DNA of 64,000 nt from Helicobacter winghamensis ATCC BAA-430 (GCF_028751035.1 NZ_CP063533.1:186001-250000), one strand, 5' to 3'; counted from the first letter of the stretch, positions 18,295-28,223 are shown. The notes: a model not told the origin generated them from the letters alone. Numbers and translations are program-made.

Positions 18295-19349
18295 GTGGAT
18301 TTTCAAAGAAATATTTTAATTACAGGTGGAGCAGGTTTTATCGGTTCTCATTTGGTGCGTTTTTTTGTAAAAAAGTATCCAAAATATCGTATAGTTAATT
18401 TAGATAAGCTAACTTATGCAGGCAATCTTGCAAATCTTTTAGAGATTAAAAAGAAACAAAATTATATTTTTGAGTATGCAGACATTTGTGATATTAAATC
18501 TGTGCGTAGTATTTTTGAAAAATATAAAATTGATGGTGTAATTCATCTTGCAGCAGAATCACATGTTGATCGTTCCATAGATGAACCTTTCGCTTTTGCA
18601 AAAACAAATATTCTTGGCACACTTTCTCTTCTTCAGACGTCTTATGAGTTTTGGAAAAATTTAAATATTTTGCGGGGGGGGGGGGGATTTTTTACCATAT
18701 TTCAACAGATGAAGTTTATGGAACTTTAAAATTTGATAATACGCTTTTTACAGAAAATACAAAATATGATCCGCATTCTCCATACTCTGCAAGCAAAGCA
18801 AGTAGCGATCATTTTGTGCGCGCATTTTATGATACTTATGGATTGCCAATACTCATTACAAATTGTTCAAATAATTATGGACCATTTCAGTTTCCAGAAA
18901 AACTTATTCCAGTGGCCATTAGTAATCTTCTAAATGGGGAGTCTATTCCAATTTATGGAAAAGGGGAAAATGTGCGTGATTGGCTTTATGTGGAAGATCA
19001 TGTGCGTGCGATTGATCTTGTTTTTCATTGCGGTAAGATTGGGGAAACTTACAATATAGGTGGCAACAATGAGAGAAAAAATATTGATATAATTTTTTTG
19101 ATTACTCGTATTATTGATGAGCTTTTAGAAAATCCTATTGGAACATCAGAGAAGTTAATTTCATTTGTAGAAGATCGTGCAGGACATGATTTGCGTTATG
19201 CAATTGATGCTAGCAAAATACGGGAAGAGCTTGGTTGGATGCCATTAGTTGAGCTTGAAGAAGGCATAAAAAGAACTGCAATGTGGTATTTAGAGAATAG
19301 GCAATGGTTGGCAGTTGCTTTATCTAAGAAATTAGTGAATTGTTGTTAA
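18295..19349 (+). pseudogene. rfbB: phase-variable dTDP-glucose 4,6-dehydratase, out of frame in this copy
   Basis: RmlB makes dTDP-4-keto-6-deoxyglucose, the second step to dTDP-rhamnose and related surface sugars. The N-terminal frame has the Rossmann motif TGGAGFIGSHL and ESHVDRSI; the C-terminal frame has ISTDEVYG, the catalytic YSASK and [12 protein letters not shown]. They are separated by a 13-G tract (18674-18686). As read, translation from the GTG (RBS AAAGG) stops at 18729. A tract of 11 or 14 Gs would give one protein of 350-351 residues, the normal RmlB length. No other rml genes are adjacent. Confidence 0.88.
18674..18686 (+). repeat. poly-G tract (13 G) inside rfbB
   Basis: Thirteen consecutive G residues inside an otherwise AT-rich gene. 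Intragenic poly-G of this length is the typical slipped-strand phase-variation element of Helicobacter and Campylobacter surface genes. With 13 Gs the reading frame is broken. Confidence 0.9.
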
Positions 19350-19387
19350 GGAGTTTAGGATATATTATTTTTATTTGAAAATAAAAT

Positions 19388-20209
19388 TTATTGAATAATT
19401 TGCACTTCTTCTTCTAAAGTGATTTTAGATTCCATATAGACCTTTTCTTTTGCCAAGTGGATTAAATCTAAGGCTTCATTAAAGCTAGAATTGCCAAGAT
19501 TAACTAGAAAATTTGCGTGGATTTGACTAAACATCAAGCTTTTGTTTTTGCCAAATTTTATACCTTTTAAGCCTATTTGTTCGATTAATGCACCCGCAAA
19601 ATTGCCACTAGGATTTTTAAAGCAACTCCCAAAACTTGGTTCTTTTGGCTGGTTTGCACGCATTTTAGCAAAGGTTTCTATAAGACTTGCTTTAAAGCCA
19701 AATTTCTTTTTAAAAATCCCTGCAAAGATTAGCTCTTTAATCGCGCTATTGCGGTATGTTAGCCCTAATGATTCCACACTTTTAAACTTAAGCTTAACAT
19801 TGGAATCTAAAATTAAGATTCCATCTAAAATGTCTTTGATTTCATAAGTTTTTAGCCCTGCGTTCATTTTGATAATCCCACCTATGCTTCCAGGAAGTTT
19901 GGATAAAATCTCAAAACCGCTTAAATTATGGCGTTTTGCATAAGAAAAGATCTTGCCACTAGGCGTTGCCGCACCTATTTCTAGGCTATCACCTAAATCT
20001 CTAATATAATCAAACTTTTTGCTCAATGTGATAAGGTTTTTTGCATTTGGAGAGATTAGGAGATTATTTGCCTTGCCAATAATATTAATAGTCTCACCAC
20101 TCTGTAAAAACCTATCGTAGTCCTCTGTGGATTCTATGAAGTTTAAAGGTTGGATTGATCCAATTTTAACACTTGTGTATTGTGAAAAGTCAATGAGTTT
20201 TTGAAACAT
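19388..20209 (-). CDS. murB: UDP-N-acetylenolpyruvoylglucosamine reductase
   Basis: MurB reduces UDP-GlcNAc-enolpyruvate to UDP-MurNAc in peptidoglycan synthesis. The 273-residue product has FAD-binding (GSIGGIIKMNAG, YRNSAI) and active-site regions (FGSCFKNPSGNFAGALI, HANFLVNLG). The frame could extend 23 codons upstream, but the ATG at 20209 overlaps the fliQ stop and gives a normal N-terminus, so it is preferred. It is the last gene of tpiA-fabI-fliQ-murB. Confidence 0.9.
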   Translation of the reverse strand: MFQKLIDFSQYTSVKIGSIQPLNFIESTEDYDRFLQSGETINIIGKANNLLISPNAKNLITLSKKFDYIRDLGDSLEIGAATPSGKIFSYAKRHNLSGFEILSKLPGSIGGIIKMNAGLKTYEIKDILDGILILDSNVKLKFKSVESLGLTYRNSAIKELIFAGIFKKKFGFKASLIETFAKMRANQPKEPSFGSCFKNPSGNFAGALIEQIGLKGIKFGKNKSLMFSQIHANFLVNLGNSSFNEALDLIHLAKEKVYMESKITLEEEVQIIQ

Positions 20210-20475
20210 TAAAAAAGAAAAGTTGGCATCATATTGAAAATGCGCGTTGTAAAATCTATCAGCATGTTTAGCATCCAAGGCATTGTAAAGATAATCACAA
20301 CAATTACTGCTAGGATTTTTGGCACAAAGGTGAGTGTCATTTCGTTAATTTGTGTTGTGGCTTGAAAAATACTAATCATAAGCCCTACAACAAGCCCTAC
20401 AAGAAGCATTGGAAGCGATAAAATTAATGTGATTTTGTAAGTTTCAATCGCAAGATTCATTAACTGCGCTTCCAT
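20209..20475 (-). CDS. fliQ: flagellar export apparatus protein FliQ
   Basis: FliQ is part of the FliPQR export gate of the flagellar type III system. The 88-residue product has two membrane segments (near residues 14-38 and 50-75) and the family-typical FQATTQINEMTLTFVPK between them. An AGGGG site precedes the ATG. Its stop overlaps the murB start; fabI ends 9 bases upstream. Confidence 0.93.
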   Translation of the reverse strand: MEAQLMNLAIETYKITLILSLPMLLVGLVVGLMISIFQATTQINEMTLTFVPKILAVIVVIIFTMPWMLNMLIDFTTRIFNMMPTFLF

Positions 20476-20484
20476 AGACTGCCC

Positions 20485-21309
<825 letters not shown>

Positions 21310-21316
21310 TTAGCCT

Positions 21317-22018
21317 TTAAAATGAATTTTCTAAAATTTGACAAAAGCTTTCTATTTCCCAGCTTGCACTGCCTACAAGCACGCCATCTACGCCATTTAG
21401 GCTTAGGATTTCGCTTGTATTTTGGGGTTTCACACTTCCGCCATAAAGAAGTGGGATTTTACCTAATTTTTGCTTTAAGCGTGTGTGGACTTGTGTGATT
21501 TCATCTAAAGTTGCACTAACTCCGCTTCCAATTGCCCAAATTGGTTCATAAGCAACAATAAGTTTAGGATAACTTAAATCAATTCCTTGTAATTGCGATT
21601 CCAAAAAGGCTAATGTGGAATCTAAACCTTGATTTTTGGTATTCAAACTTTCTCCGATACAATAAAAAATTTCAAAATTTTGTTTAGCAAAATACGCAAA
21701 TTTTTGCGCGCAAAACTCTTGGCATTCCCCTAAAAAGCGCCTTTCGCTATGTCCTATGAGTAAGGTTTGAATGCTAAACTCTTCTAATTGCTCTAAGCCT
21801 ATCTCGCCTGTAAAAGAGCCATTTTGTACAAAATATGCATTTTGCGCTCCGATTGAAAAATGTTTAAATGCATTCTCTAAAAGTGCCGTTGAAGGTGGGA
21901 ACACAGCGACTTTGTGCGGAATGCTTTTGTGTGATAAAAAGGACTCTAGCGCATCACAAAACTCTTGTGTGCTTTTTCTTGTGTGATTTGTTTTAAAATT
22001 GCTTGCAATGATTTTCAT
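21317..22018 (-). CDS. tpiA: triosephosphate isomerase
   Basis: Interconverts dihydroxyacetone phosphate and glyceraldehyde-3-phosphate. The 233-residue product is short for the family but similar to the H. pylori enzyme. Active-site pieces are NFKTNH (Lys), GHSERR (His), AYEPIWAIGSG (Glu) and the phosphate-binding YGGSVKPQN. The ATG follows AAGGA. It is the first gene of the minus-strand tpiA-fabI-fliQ-murB run. Confidence 0.95.
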   Translation of the reverse strand: MKIIASNFKTNHTRKSTQEFCDALESFLSHKSIPHKVAVFPPSTALLENAFKHFSIGAQNAYFVQNGSFTGEIGLEQLEEFSIQTLLIGHSERRFLGECQEFCAQKFAYFAKQNFEIFYCIGESLNTKNQGLDSTLAFLESQLQGIDLSYPKLIVAYEPIWAIGSGVSATLDEITQVHTRLKQKLGKIPLLYGGSVKPQNTSEILSLNGVDGVLVGSASWEIESFCQILENSF

Positions 22019-22109
22019 TTTGGATTCCTTTTTTAAAAAAGAATTATAGCAAAACCCTAAGAATCTTAAAAGTTAGCTATAATGCTTGAATTTAAACACA
22101 AGGCGTTTT

Positions 22110-23186
22110 ATGCTTCAAGGGCTGAAAAAAGATTTTGGATTAATTTTTACTTGGAATCAAAGCGATAGATCTTGGCAAATGCCGTTTTTTGCAGGGCTTG
22201 GAGTGGCTGTGATTTTGTTTGTTGCTACATTGTTTGGACGCCCTGATTTTGGGCTTGTTTCTGTGATTGGAGCGATGATTTTTCTCTATGTGCCTGATAC
22301 ACCTATTTATCATAAGATGATTTTAAGTATGTCTTGTGCATTTGGGATTATCGTATCTTTCACGCTTGGGCTTGTTGGGCAGAGTTTCCCGCAACTTATT
22401 CCCTTAATCGTCTTTGGCGTAACGCTTGTAAGTGCGCAAGTTGTGCGATATTTTAGTATCGGGGCTCCGGGCTTTTTTTTCTTTACATTTGCTACGATTC
22501 TTGGGACTTATATTCCTTTTGAAGTAAGAGATTATCCTATGGCTATCGGACTTGTAGCACTTGGGACAATGGTAGCAAATGTGATGGTACTTTTGTATTC
22601 TCTTAGTGTAATTTATATCTTTAAACACGCAATTAAGCCTATTCCAAAGGTTGGGGAGTTTGGGTTTGGCGTGATTGTTGTTGATCCTATGATTATCGCG
22701 TTTTTTGTGGGATTTGCGATGTTTTTTCAAAGTCATTTGGAGCTGAATCGTGGGTATTGGGTGGGGATTAGTTGTGCTGCGGTGATGACGGCGGTAACTT
22801 TTAAGCAAATTTGGATTAAGCAACTCCAAAGGATTTTAGGTACGATTGTTGGGGTGAGTTTGGCATATTTTTTGTTGCATTTTACTTTTAGTGCGATGGA
22901 GTTTGCGCTTTTGATGATGGTTTTAATGTTTTTTGCGGAATACACAGTAGTGCGTAATTACGCACTATCAATGGTGTTTTTAACGCCTTATTCTACTTAT
23001 TTAGCGGAAGTTAGTAATTTTATGCAATATAATCCTGATATAATTATTCAAGCTAGGGTTTTAGATATTATAGTGGGGAGTATTATAGGGTTAATTGGCG
23101 GAGCATTTATGCATTGGAGTGTGTTGCGTAGAGCTCTAGAACGCATTGCAAGAAAAATTGTGTTTAAATGGATTGGCGCAGAGTGA
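22110..23186 (+). CDS. FUSC-like integral membrane protein
   Basis: The 358-residue product has about eleven hydrophobic segments arranged as two halves. The second half (DPMIIAFFVGFAMFF, YWVGISCAAVMTAVTF, RILGTIVGVSLAYFLL) resembles the fusaric-acid-resistance/aromatic-acid exporter (FUSC) fold. Substrate and function are unknown. The frame opens at a TTG at 22086, but the ATG at 22110 has an AAGG site at suitable spacing and is chosen. It converges on dcd with a shared terminator between them. Confidence 0.7.
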   Translation: MLQGLKKDFGLIFTWNQSDRSWQMPFFAGLGVAVILFVATLFGRPDFGLVSVIGAMIFLYVPDTPIYHKMILSMSCAFGIIVSFTLGLVGQSFPQLIPLIVFGVTLVSAQVVRYFSIGAPGFFFFTFATILGTYIPFEVRDYPMAIGLVALGTMVANVMVLLYSLSVIYIFKHAIKPIPKVGEFGFGVIVVDPMIIAFFVGFAMFFQSHLELNRGYWVGISCAAVMTAVTFKQIWIKQLQRILGTIVGVSLAYFLLHFTFSAMEFALLMMVLMFFAEYTVVRNYALSMVFLTPYSTYLAEVSNFMQYNPDIIIQARVLDIIVGSIIGLIGGAFMHWSVLRRALERIARKIVFKWIGAE

Positions 23187-23229
23187 AGTTGGAATCCAAA
23201 ATGCAAAAGCTAAAATCCGATTCCAACTT
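23186..23229. terminator. bidirectional terminator between the FUSC-like gene and dcd
   Basis: AAGTTGGAATC (23186-23196) and GATTCCAACTT (23219-23229) form a perfect 11-bp stem with a 22-nt loop, followed by TTTTA on the plus strand. It separates two convergent genes. Confidence 0.7.
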
Positions 23230-23236
23230 TTAGGAA

Positions 23237-23797
23237 TTATTTTAAAATTCTAGGGAGTGTGATTCCTTTTTGGGCTTGGTATTTGCCTTGTTTATCTTTA
23301 TAGCTTACTTCACAATCTCTATCGCCCTCTAAAAATAGCACTTGTGCAATACCTTCATTGGCATAAATTTTAGCAGGCAGAGGTGTTGTATTTGAAATTT
23401 CAATAGTAATATGCCCTTCAAATTCTGGCTCAAAAGGCGTAACATTAACGATGATTCCACATCTTGCATAAGTGCTTTTACCAAGACAAATGGCTAAAAT
23501 ATTGCGTGGAATTTTAAAATACTCTATTGTTCTAGCGAGTGCAAAAGAGTTTGGCGGAACAATGCAAACATCACCGACAAAATCCACAACATTTGCCGCG
23601 TCAAAATTTTTAGGATCTACAACCATTGCATTGATATTTGTAAAGATTTTAAACTCATTGCTCACACGAATATCATAGCCATAACTAGATAATCCATAGC
23701 TTACAACGCCTTTGCCCACTTGATTTTCGCAAAAGGGTTCAATCATGGCGCGTTCTATTGCCATTTTTCTGATCCAAGTATCTTCTTTCAAGCCCAT
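23237..23797 (-). CDS. dcd: dCTP deaminase
   Basis: Deaminates dCTP to dUTP, feeding dTMP synthesis. The 186-residue product has the family signatures [22 protein letters not shown] and [18 protein letters not shown], which contain the active-site Arg and Glu. The ATG follows AAGGA with 5-base spacing. It is divergent from accB, from which it is separated by a 125-base promoter region. Confidence 0.94.
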   Translation of the reverse strand: MGLKEDTWIRKMAIERAMIEPFCENQVGKGVVSYGLSSYGYDIRVSNEFKIFTNINAMVVDPKNFDAANVVDFVGDVCIVPPNSFALARTIEYFKIPRNILAICLGKSTYARCGIIVNVTPFEPEFEGHITIEISNTTPLPAKIYANEGIAQVLFLEGDRDCEVSYKDKQGKYQAQKGITLPRILK

Positions 23798-23836
23798 TTT
23801 ATTCCTTAACTAAGTAATTATTTTATGTAAATATGA

Positions 23837-23845
23837 TATTATAAC
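23837..23845 (+). promoter_or_regulatory. -10 region upstream of accB
   Basis: The sequence TATTATAAC contains a TATAAT-like -10 box about 80 bases before the accB ATG, in the divergent dcd-accB spacer. No clear -35 is seen. Confidence 0.4.
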
Positions 23846-23922
23846 AGATTTAAATCGCAAGTTATCTCTAAAGCTATTAGAGTTTTAAGTAGCGAAATTA
23901 ATTTTTCAATAAAGGCTTTTAA

Positions 23923-24372
23923 ATGGATTTTAAGGATATTAAAGAGCTTATTAAAATTTTTGATGCAAGTGCTCTCAATCGTCTAAGCATTACGCAAGAT
24001 ACAACTAAAATCAAACTTGAAAAAGGTGTAAGTGGTGCAACATCTGTTGTGCAGGCAGCACCAGCTCCAGTCACACAAAGCCTTCCGCAAGTTTCTCCTG
24101 TGGCTTCTGTGCCAGCTCCAGTAACGCCTAGTGGAGATACAATCAATTCTCCTATGGTTGGAACATTTTATCGTTGTCCATCTCCAAATACTCCAGCTTA
24201 TGTTAATGTGGGCGATAAAGTAAAAAAGGGGCAAACACTTGGAATTATTGAAGCTATGAAAATTATGAATGAAATTGAAGCAGAATTTGATTGTAAAATT
24301 TTAGAAATTATTCCAAATGATGCACAGCCTGTGGAGTATAACTCCCCTTTGTTTGTCGTGGAGAAACTCTAA
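23923..24372 (+). CDS. accB: biotin carboxyl carrier protein of acetyl-CoA carboxylase
   Basis: Carries the carboxybiotin used to make malonyl-CoA. The 149-residue product has an N-terminal dimerisation part, a Pro/Ala/Val-rich linker (about residues 43-70) and a C-terminal biotinyl domain with EAMKIMNE, so K113 should be biotinylated. The stop overlaps the accC ATG by one base, which couples the two subunits. Confidence 0.96.
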   Translation: MDFKDIKELIKIFDASALNRLSITQDTTKIKLEKGVSGATSVVQAAPAPVTQSLPQVSPVASVPAPVTPSGDTINSPMVGTFYRCPSPNTPAYVNVGDKVKKGQTLGIIEAMKIMNEIEAEFDCKILEIIPNDAQPVEYNSPLFVVEKL

Positions 24373-25742
24373 TGTCTTTGCAAAAAGAAATTAATACCAT
24401 TTTAATTGCAAATCGTGGTGAAATTGCCTTAAGAGCTATCCGCACTATTAAGGAAATGGGTAAAAAGGCGATTGCTGTATATTCCACAGCCGATAAAGAA
24501 GCGCATTATTTAGATTTAGCAGATGCGAAAGTATGCATTGGTGGAGATAAATCTAGTGAGAGTTATCTAAATATTCCAGCAATTATTTCTGCAGCAGAAC
24601 TCTTTAAGGTAGATGCAATTTTTCCTGGATATGGATTTTTAAGTGAAAATCAAAATTTTGTAGAGATTTGTAACCATCATGGCATTGAATTTATCGGTCC
24701 AACACCAGATGTTATGGTGCTAATGAGCGATAAAAGTAAAGCTAAAGAAGTAATGAAAAAAGCTGGTGTTCCGGTGGTTCCAGGAAGTGATGGTGCTGTG
24801 GAATCCAAAGAACAAGCCATTAAACTTGCCAAAGAGATTGGTTACCCTGTTATTTTAAAAGCTGCTGCAGGTGGTGGTGGGCGTGGAATGCGTATTGTAG
24901 AAAGTGAAGAAAATATGTTTAATGCTTATTTGGCAGCGGAATCTGAGGCAATTAGCGCATTTGGAGATGGCACAATTTATATGGAGAAGTTTATTGATAA
25001 ACCAAAGCATATTGAGGTGCAAGTTATTGCGGATAAATGTGGTAATGTTTTGCATATTGGTGAGAGAGATTGCTCGCTTCAAAGACGCCACCAAAAGTTA
25101 ATTGAGGAATCTCCTGCGCCCACATTAGAGCCAAAAACGCGCGAGAAGTTATTGCAAACTGCAATTACTGCTACAAAAGCAATTAAATATGTGGGTGCTG
25201 GGACTTATGAGTTTTTGTTAGATTCTAATCAAAATTTTTATTTTATGGAGATGAATACAAGATTGCAAGTTGAACATCCTGTAAGTGAACTTGTAAGTGG
25301 TTTGGATATTATTGAATTAATGATTAAGGTTGCGGAGGGGAAAGAGCTTCCAAAGCAAGATTCTATAAGTTTTAGTGGATGTGCGATGGAATGCAGAATT
25401 ACAGCAGAAGATCCTGTAAAGTTTTATCCTTCTGCTGGTAAAATCACAAAATGGATCGCACCGGGTGGAAATAATGTTCGTATTGATAGCCACGCTTATG
25501 CAGGATATGTTGTGCCAATGTTTTATGATTCTATGATTGGTAAGCTCATTGTGTGGGGACGCAATCGTGATGAGGCGATTGCTAGAATGGCGCGTGCATT
25601 AGATGAGTTTTGTGTTGAAGGCATTAAAACAACGATTGCATTCCATAAAGAAATGATGAAAAATGACGATTTTAGAAGAGGAGTTATCCATACTAAGTAT
25701 TTGGAGCAGAAAATGGCTAGTGATTCTGCAAAAAAGGCATAA
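24372..25742 (+). CDS. accC: biotin carboxylase subunit of acetyl-CoA carboxylase
   Basis: ATP-dependent carboxylation of biotin on AccB. The 456-residue product has an ATP-grasp fold: ANRGEIALRAIRT at the N-terminus, the glycine loop KAAAGGGGRGMR, HIGERDCSLQRRHQK, and FMEMNTRLQVEHPVSE. Its ATG overlaps the accB TAA. The length is standard. Confidence 0.97.
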   Translation: MSLQKEINTILIANRGEIALRAIRTIKEMGKKAIAVYSTADKEAHYLDLADAKVCIGGDKSSESYLNIPAIISAAELFKVDAIFPGYGFLSENQNFVEICNHHGIEFIGPTPDVMVLMSDKSKAKEVMKKAGVPVVPGSDGAVESKEQAIKLAKEIGYPVILKAAAGGGGRGMRIVESEENMFNAYLAAESEAISAFGDGTIYMEKFIDKPKHIEVQVIADKCGNVLHIGERDCSLQRRHQKLIEESPAPTLEPKTREKLLQTAITATKAIKYVGAGTYEFLLDSNQNFYFMEMNTRLQVEHPVSELVSGLDIIELMIKVAEGKELPKQDSISFSGCAMECRITAEDPVKFYPSAGKITKWIAPGGNNVRIDSHAYAGYVVPMFYDSMIGKLIVWGRNRDEAIARMARALDEFCVEGIKTTIAFHKEMMKNDDFRRGVIHTKYLEQKMASDSAKKA

Positions 25743-25745
25743 AAG

Positions 25746-25761
25746 TGGAATGCAAAATGCT
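25746..25761 (+). promoter_or_regulatory. candidate sigma-54 promoter before the FlaC-like gene
   Basis: TGG (25746-25748) followed after ten bases by GC (25759-25760) matches the -24/-12 GG-N10-GC rule of RpoN promoters, with TGC at -12. It sits just after the accC stop and about 54 bases before the flagellin-like start codon. RpoN controls many flagellar genes in this group. The match is short and could be chance. Confidence 0.35.
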
Positions 25762-25814
25762 TATGTTTTTTAAAATCGCAAGGATGCAAATCAATCAATC
25801 TTAAGGAGATAAAA

Positions 25815-26570
25815 ATGAAAATTGGAAATTCACAAAGCACTAACGAGAGCCTGATTAGCTTAAAAAAAGCAAAAGATGAAGAGAAAGATGCAATAAAAAA
25901 GCTTGCTTCCCCGCGTTCTCTTGAAGCTACAGATGGCGCAAGTTTAGCCATTGCAAATGCCCTTTTAGCGCAAGCAAACTCAATGAGTCAAGGCGTGCGA
26001 AATGCTAATGATGCGCTAGGTGTTATGCAGATCGCTGATGCGACACTTTCAAATATCACAAGTTCCGCAATTCGTATGAATGAGCTTTCTGTGGCACTTG
26101 GAAATCCTGCATTAAATAGTGATCAAAGGGCGATGATTGAAAGTGAAGCAAACGCACTAACACAATCAATGCAAGATGCAACAAGTCAAGCAATTTTTAA
26201 TGGTAAAAATGTTTTTGGCGGACAAATGAGTTTTGTAACAGGTAATGGTACAGCTAGTATTAATATGCAAGCGCCAAATATTGCAGACTTGAGCGTAAAT
26301 AATCAGCAAAGTATTTTGAATTTCATTGATCGCGTAAATATGGAGCGTGCAAATATTGGTTCTGCAATGAATGGAATCCAATCTGGGATTAATGCAAGTA
26401 TGAATACGATTGTGAATTTAAAAGCTGCTGAAGGTGGTTTAATGAAAGATGATGTTGCAGAAAACTACAATCAATTAAATAGTGCAAAACTTAAAGAAAA
26501 TGCAACACTTTATGCAAACTCTTTTAATACAAAATATCTCCAAAATCGCCTAGATGCACTTCTTGGCTAA
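25815..26570 (+). CDS. flaC: FlaC-like flagellin homologue
   Basis: The 251-residue product keeps only the conserved flagellin D0/D1 ends: an N-terminal part with DGASLAIANALLAQANSM and ALGVMQIADATLSNI, and a C-terminal helical part with RANIGSAMNGIQSGI, with a very short middle. Size and layout match Campylobacter FlaC (about 249 residues), a flagellin-like protein secreted through the flagellar export system rather than the main filament subunit. Function here is inferred. The ATG follows AAGGAG. It stands alone between accC and dapF. Confidence 0.8.
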   Translation: MKIGNSQSTNESLISLKKAKDEEKDAIKKLASPRSLEATDGASLAIANALLAQANSMSQGVRNANDALGVMQIADATLSNITSSAIRMNELSVALGNPALNSDQRAMIESEANALTQSMQDATSQAIFNGKNVFGGQMSFVTGNGTASINMQAPNIADLSVNNQQSILNFIDRVNMERANIGSAMNGIQSGINASMNTIVNLKAAEGGLMKDDVAENYNQLNSAKLKENATLYANSFNTKYLQNRLDALLG

Positions 26571-26587
26571 ATTTTTAGCTCTCGGCT

Positions 26588-26617
26588 AATCCCCTTTTTG
26601 GGCGATTTGTTTTTCTT
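26588..26617 (+). terminator. terminator after the FlaC-like gene
   Basis: AATCCCC (26588-26594) pairs, with one mismatch, with GGGCGATT (26600-26607). A TGTTTTTC tail follows. It lies 18 bases after the stop. Confidence 0.6.
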
Positions 26618-26667
26618 ATTGTTTTTAAAAGCTTTTCTAATAAAATCTTAGCTAAAAAAGGATTCTA

Positions 26668-27417
26668 ATGTTTTTCAGTAAGTATTCTGCAAGTGGGAAT
26701 GATTTTATTTTAACACATACTTTTAAGTTTAAAGAAGGCTCTTGGGCAGAACTTGCAAAGAGAATTTGCCACAGGCAAGAAGGGGTTGGAGCTGATGGGT
26801 TAATTGTTTTAAAGCCACACCTAACTTATGATTTTGAATGGGAATTTTACAATGCCGATGGAAGTGTCGCAAATATGTGTGGTAATGGAAGTAGGGCGGC
26901 TGCATTGTATGCAAAGGATTTGAATCTTGCGCCAAATAGGCAAGAATTTTTGACAGGGGCTGGAGTGATTAATGCAGAAATTTTTGCAGAGTTGGAATCT
27001 AAAATTTTAGTGGAAAGTGCATTAACTAAGGCAAAAGTTATACAAGAGAATATTCAAGAATTTGGCGTAAATTGGTGGCTGATTGATACTGGTGTGCCAC
27101 ATTTAGTGTGTGAAGGTGCAAATTTAAATAAGGAAGATTTGCGTGCTTTGCGTCATAAATACAATGCAAATATTAATATTGCAATGTTGGAGAAAGATTG
27201 TGTTAGAGCTAGAACTTTTGAGCGTGGTGTGGAAGATGAAACGCTAGCGTGTGGGACAGGAATGGCTGCGATGTTTTATTATCTTAAAGAGAAAGACAAG
27301 GTGTCCAATCCTTGCTGTTTTAAGCCTGCAAGTAATGAAGAATTGTTTTTAAGGGAAGAAGAAGGCAGAATCTTTTTAAAAGGAAATGTTAGAAAAATCT
27401 GTGATTTTGTGTATTAA
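26668..27417 (+). CDS. dapF: diaminopimelate epimerase
   Basis: Converts LL- to meso-diaminopimelate for lysine and peptidoglycan. The 249-residue product has the two catalytic cysteine motifs, MCGNGSRAAALY and LACGTGMAA, and starts with the typical FSKYSASGNDF. The ATG follows AAGG. It converges on pdxJ; the two stop codons overlap by 4 bases. Confidence 0.94.
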   Translation: MFFSKYSASGNDFILTHTFKFKEGSWAELAKRICHRQEGVGADGLIVLKPHLTYDFEWEFYNADGSVANMCGNGSRAAALYAKDLNLAPNRQEFLTGAGVINAEIFAELESKILVESALTKAKVIQENIQEFGVNWWLIDTGVPHLVCEGANLNKEDLRALRHKYNANINIAMLEKDCVRARTFERGVEDETLACGTGMAAMFYYLKEKDKVSNPCCFKPASNEELFLREEEGRIFLKGNVRKICDFVY

Positions 27418-28223
27418 TCTAATCTGAAAGCGTTTCTTTCTGAAGGTTTTATCAACTTTACCATTTCCTTAATGGCGGATTCTAAGCCTGTGAATATGGA
27501 GCGAGCAATAATGCTTTGCCCTATATTTAATTCTATGATTTCTGGGATTTGTAAAATGGGTGCTAGATTGTGATAGTTTAATCCGTGTCCTGCGGCAACT
27601 TCAAGCCCTAACCATTTGGCTTCCTTTGCACCATCGCGTAAGCTGGAGATGGAATCTAAAAAGTGTGTTTTAAGTTCAGAGCGTGGGATTTTTAGCGATT
27701 CTATGGTATTGTGCGTGTAGGAGAGATTAGAATTTAACATCAAATGGAGATTTGCATAAGTGCCCGTGTGGAGTTCTACCATTTGCGCTCCAACTTCCTT
27801 AGAAGCGCAAATTTGATCAATTTGTGTGTCAATAAATAAAGAAACTTCTATGCAATGTTCCCTAAAAGTGCGTGTAATTTCTGCGATTCTCTCAAAATTT
27901 GCCACAACATCAAGTCCGCCTTCTGTGGTAACTTCTTGACGATTTTCTGGCACAAGGGTAATGCGATGGGGAGAGATTTTTAAAATAAATTCAAGAATTT
28001 CTGGGTTAATGGAGCATTCAATATTTAAAGGAAGGACGGAAGAGTTGCGGATTCTTAACACATCATCATCGTGGATATGGCGACGGTCTTCGCGCAAATG
28101 TAAAGTGATTTGGTCTGCGCCAGCTCTTTTTGCAATAAACACTGCTTCAAGTGGGTCAGGGTCGTTGATTTTCCTTGCTTCGCGCAAAGTTGCGATGTGG
28201 TCAATATTTACTCCAAGTAACAT
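27414..28223 (-). CDS. pdxJ: pyridoxine 5'-phosphate synthase
   Basis: PdxJ condenses 1-deoxyxylulose-5-phosphate with 3-amino-2-oxopropyl phosphate in the DXP-dependent vitamin B6 pathway. The 269-residue TIM-barrel protein starts GVNIDHIATLREAR, and has LHLREDRRHI, EVTTEGGLDV and AAGHGLNYHN, all family-conserved. The usual partner pdxA is not in this window. Confidence 0.95.
   Translation of the reverse strand: MLLGVNIDHIATLREARKINDPDPLEAVFIAKRAGADQITLHLREDRRHIHDDDVLRIRNSSVLPLNIECSINPEILEFILKISPHRITLVPENRQEVTTEGGLDVVANFERIAEITRTFREHCIEVSLFIDTQIDQICASKEVGAQMVELHTGTYANLHLMLNSNLSYTHNTIESLKIPRSELKTHFLDSISSLRDGAKEAKWLGLEVAAGHGLNYHNLAPILQIPEIIELNIGQSIIARSIFTGLESAIKEMVKLIKPSERNAFRLD

Noticed and set aside
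18651-19349. C-terminal half of rfbB as a separate gene
   Set aside because: It starts inside the upstream half, has no ribosome site and lacks the NAD-binding N-terminus; it is the downstream part of one frameshifted gene.
20210-20278. 23-codon N-terminal extension of murB
   Set aside because: It would overlap fliQ by 70 bases; the ATG overlapping the fliQ stop gives a normal MurB start.
22404-22829. 141-codon minus-strand frame within the FUSC-like gene
   Set aside because: His/Lys/Asn-rich composition with no ribosome site; it is the shadow of membrane-segment codons.
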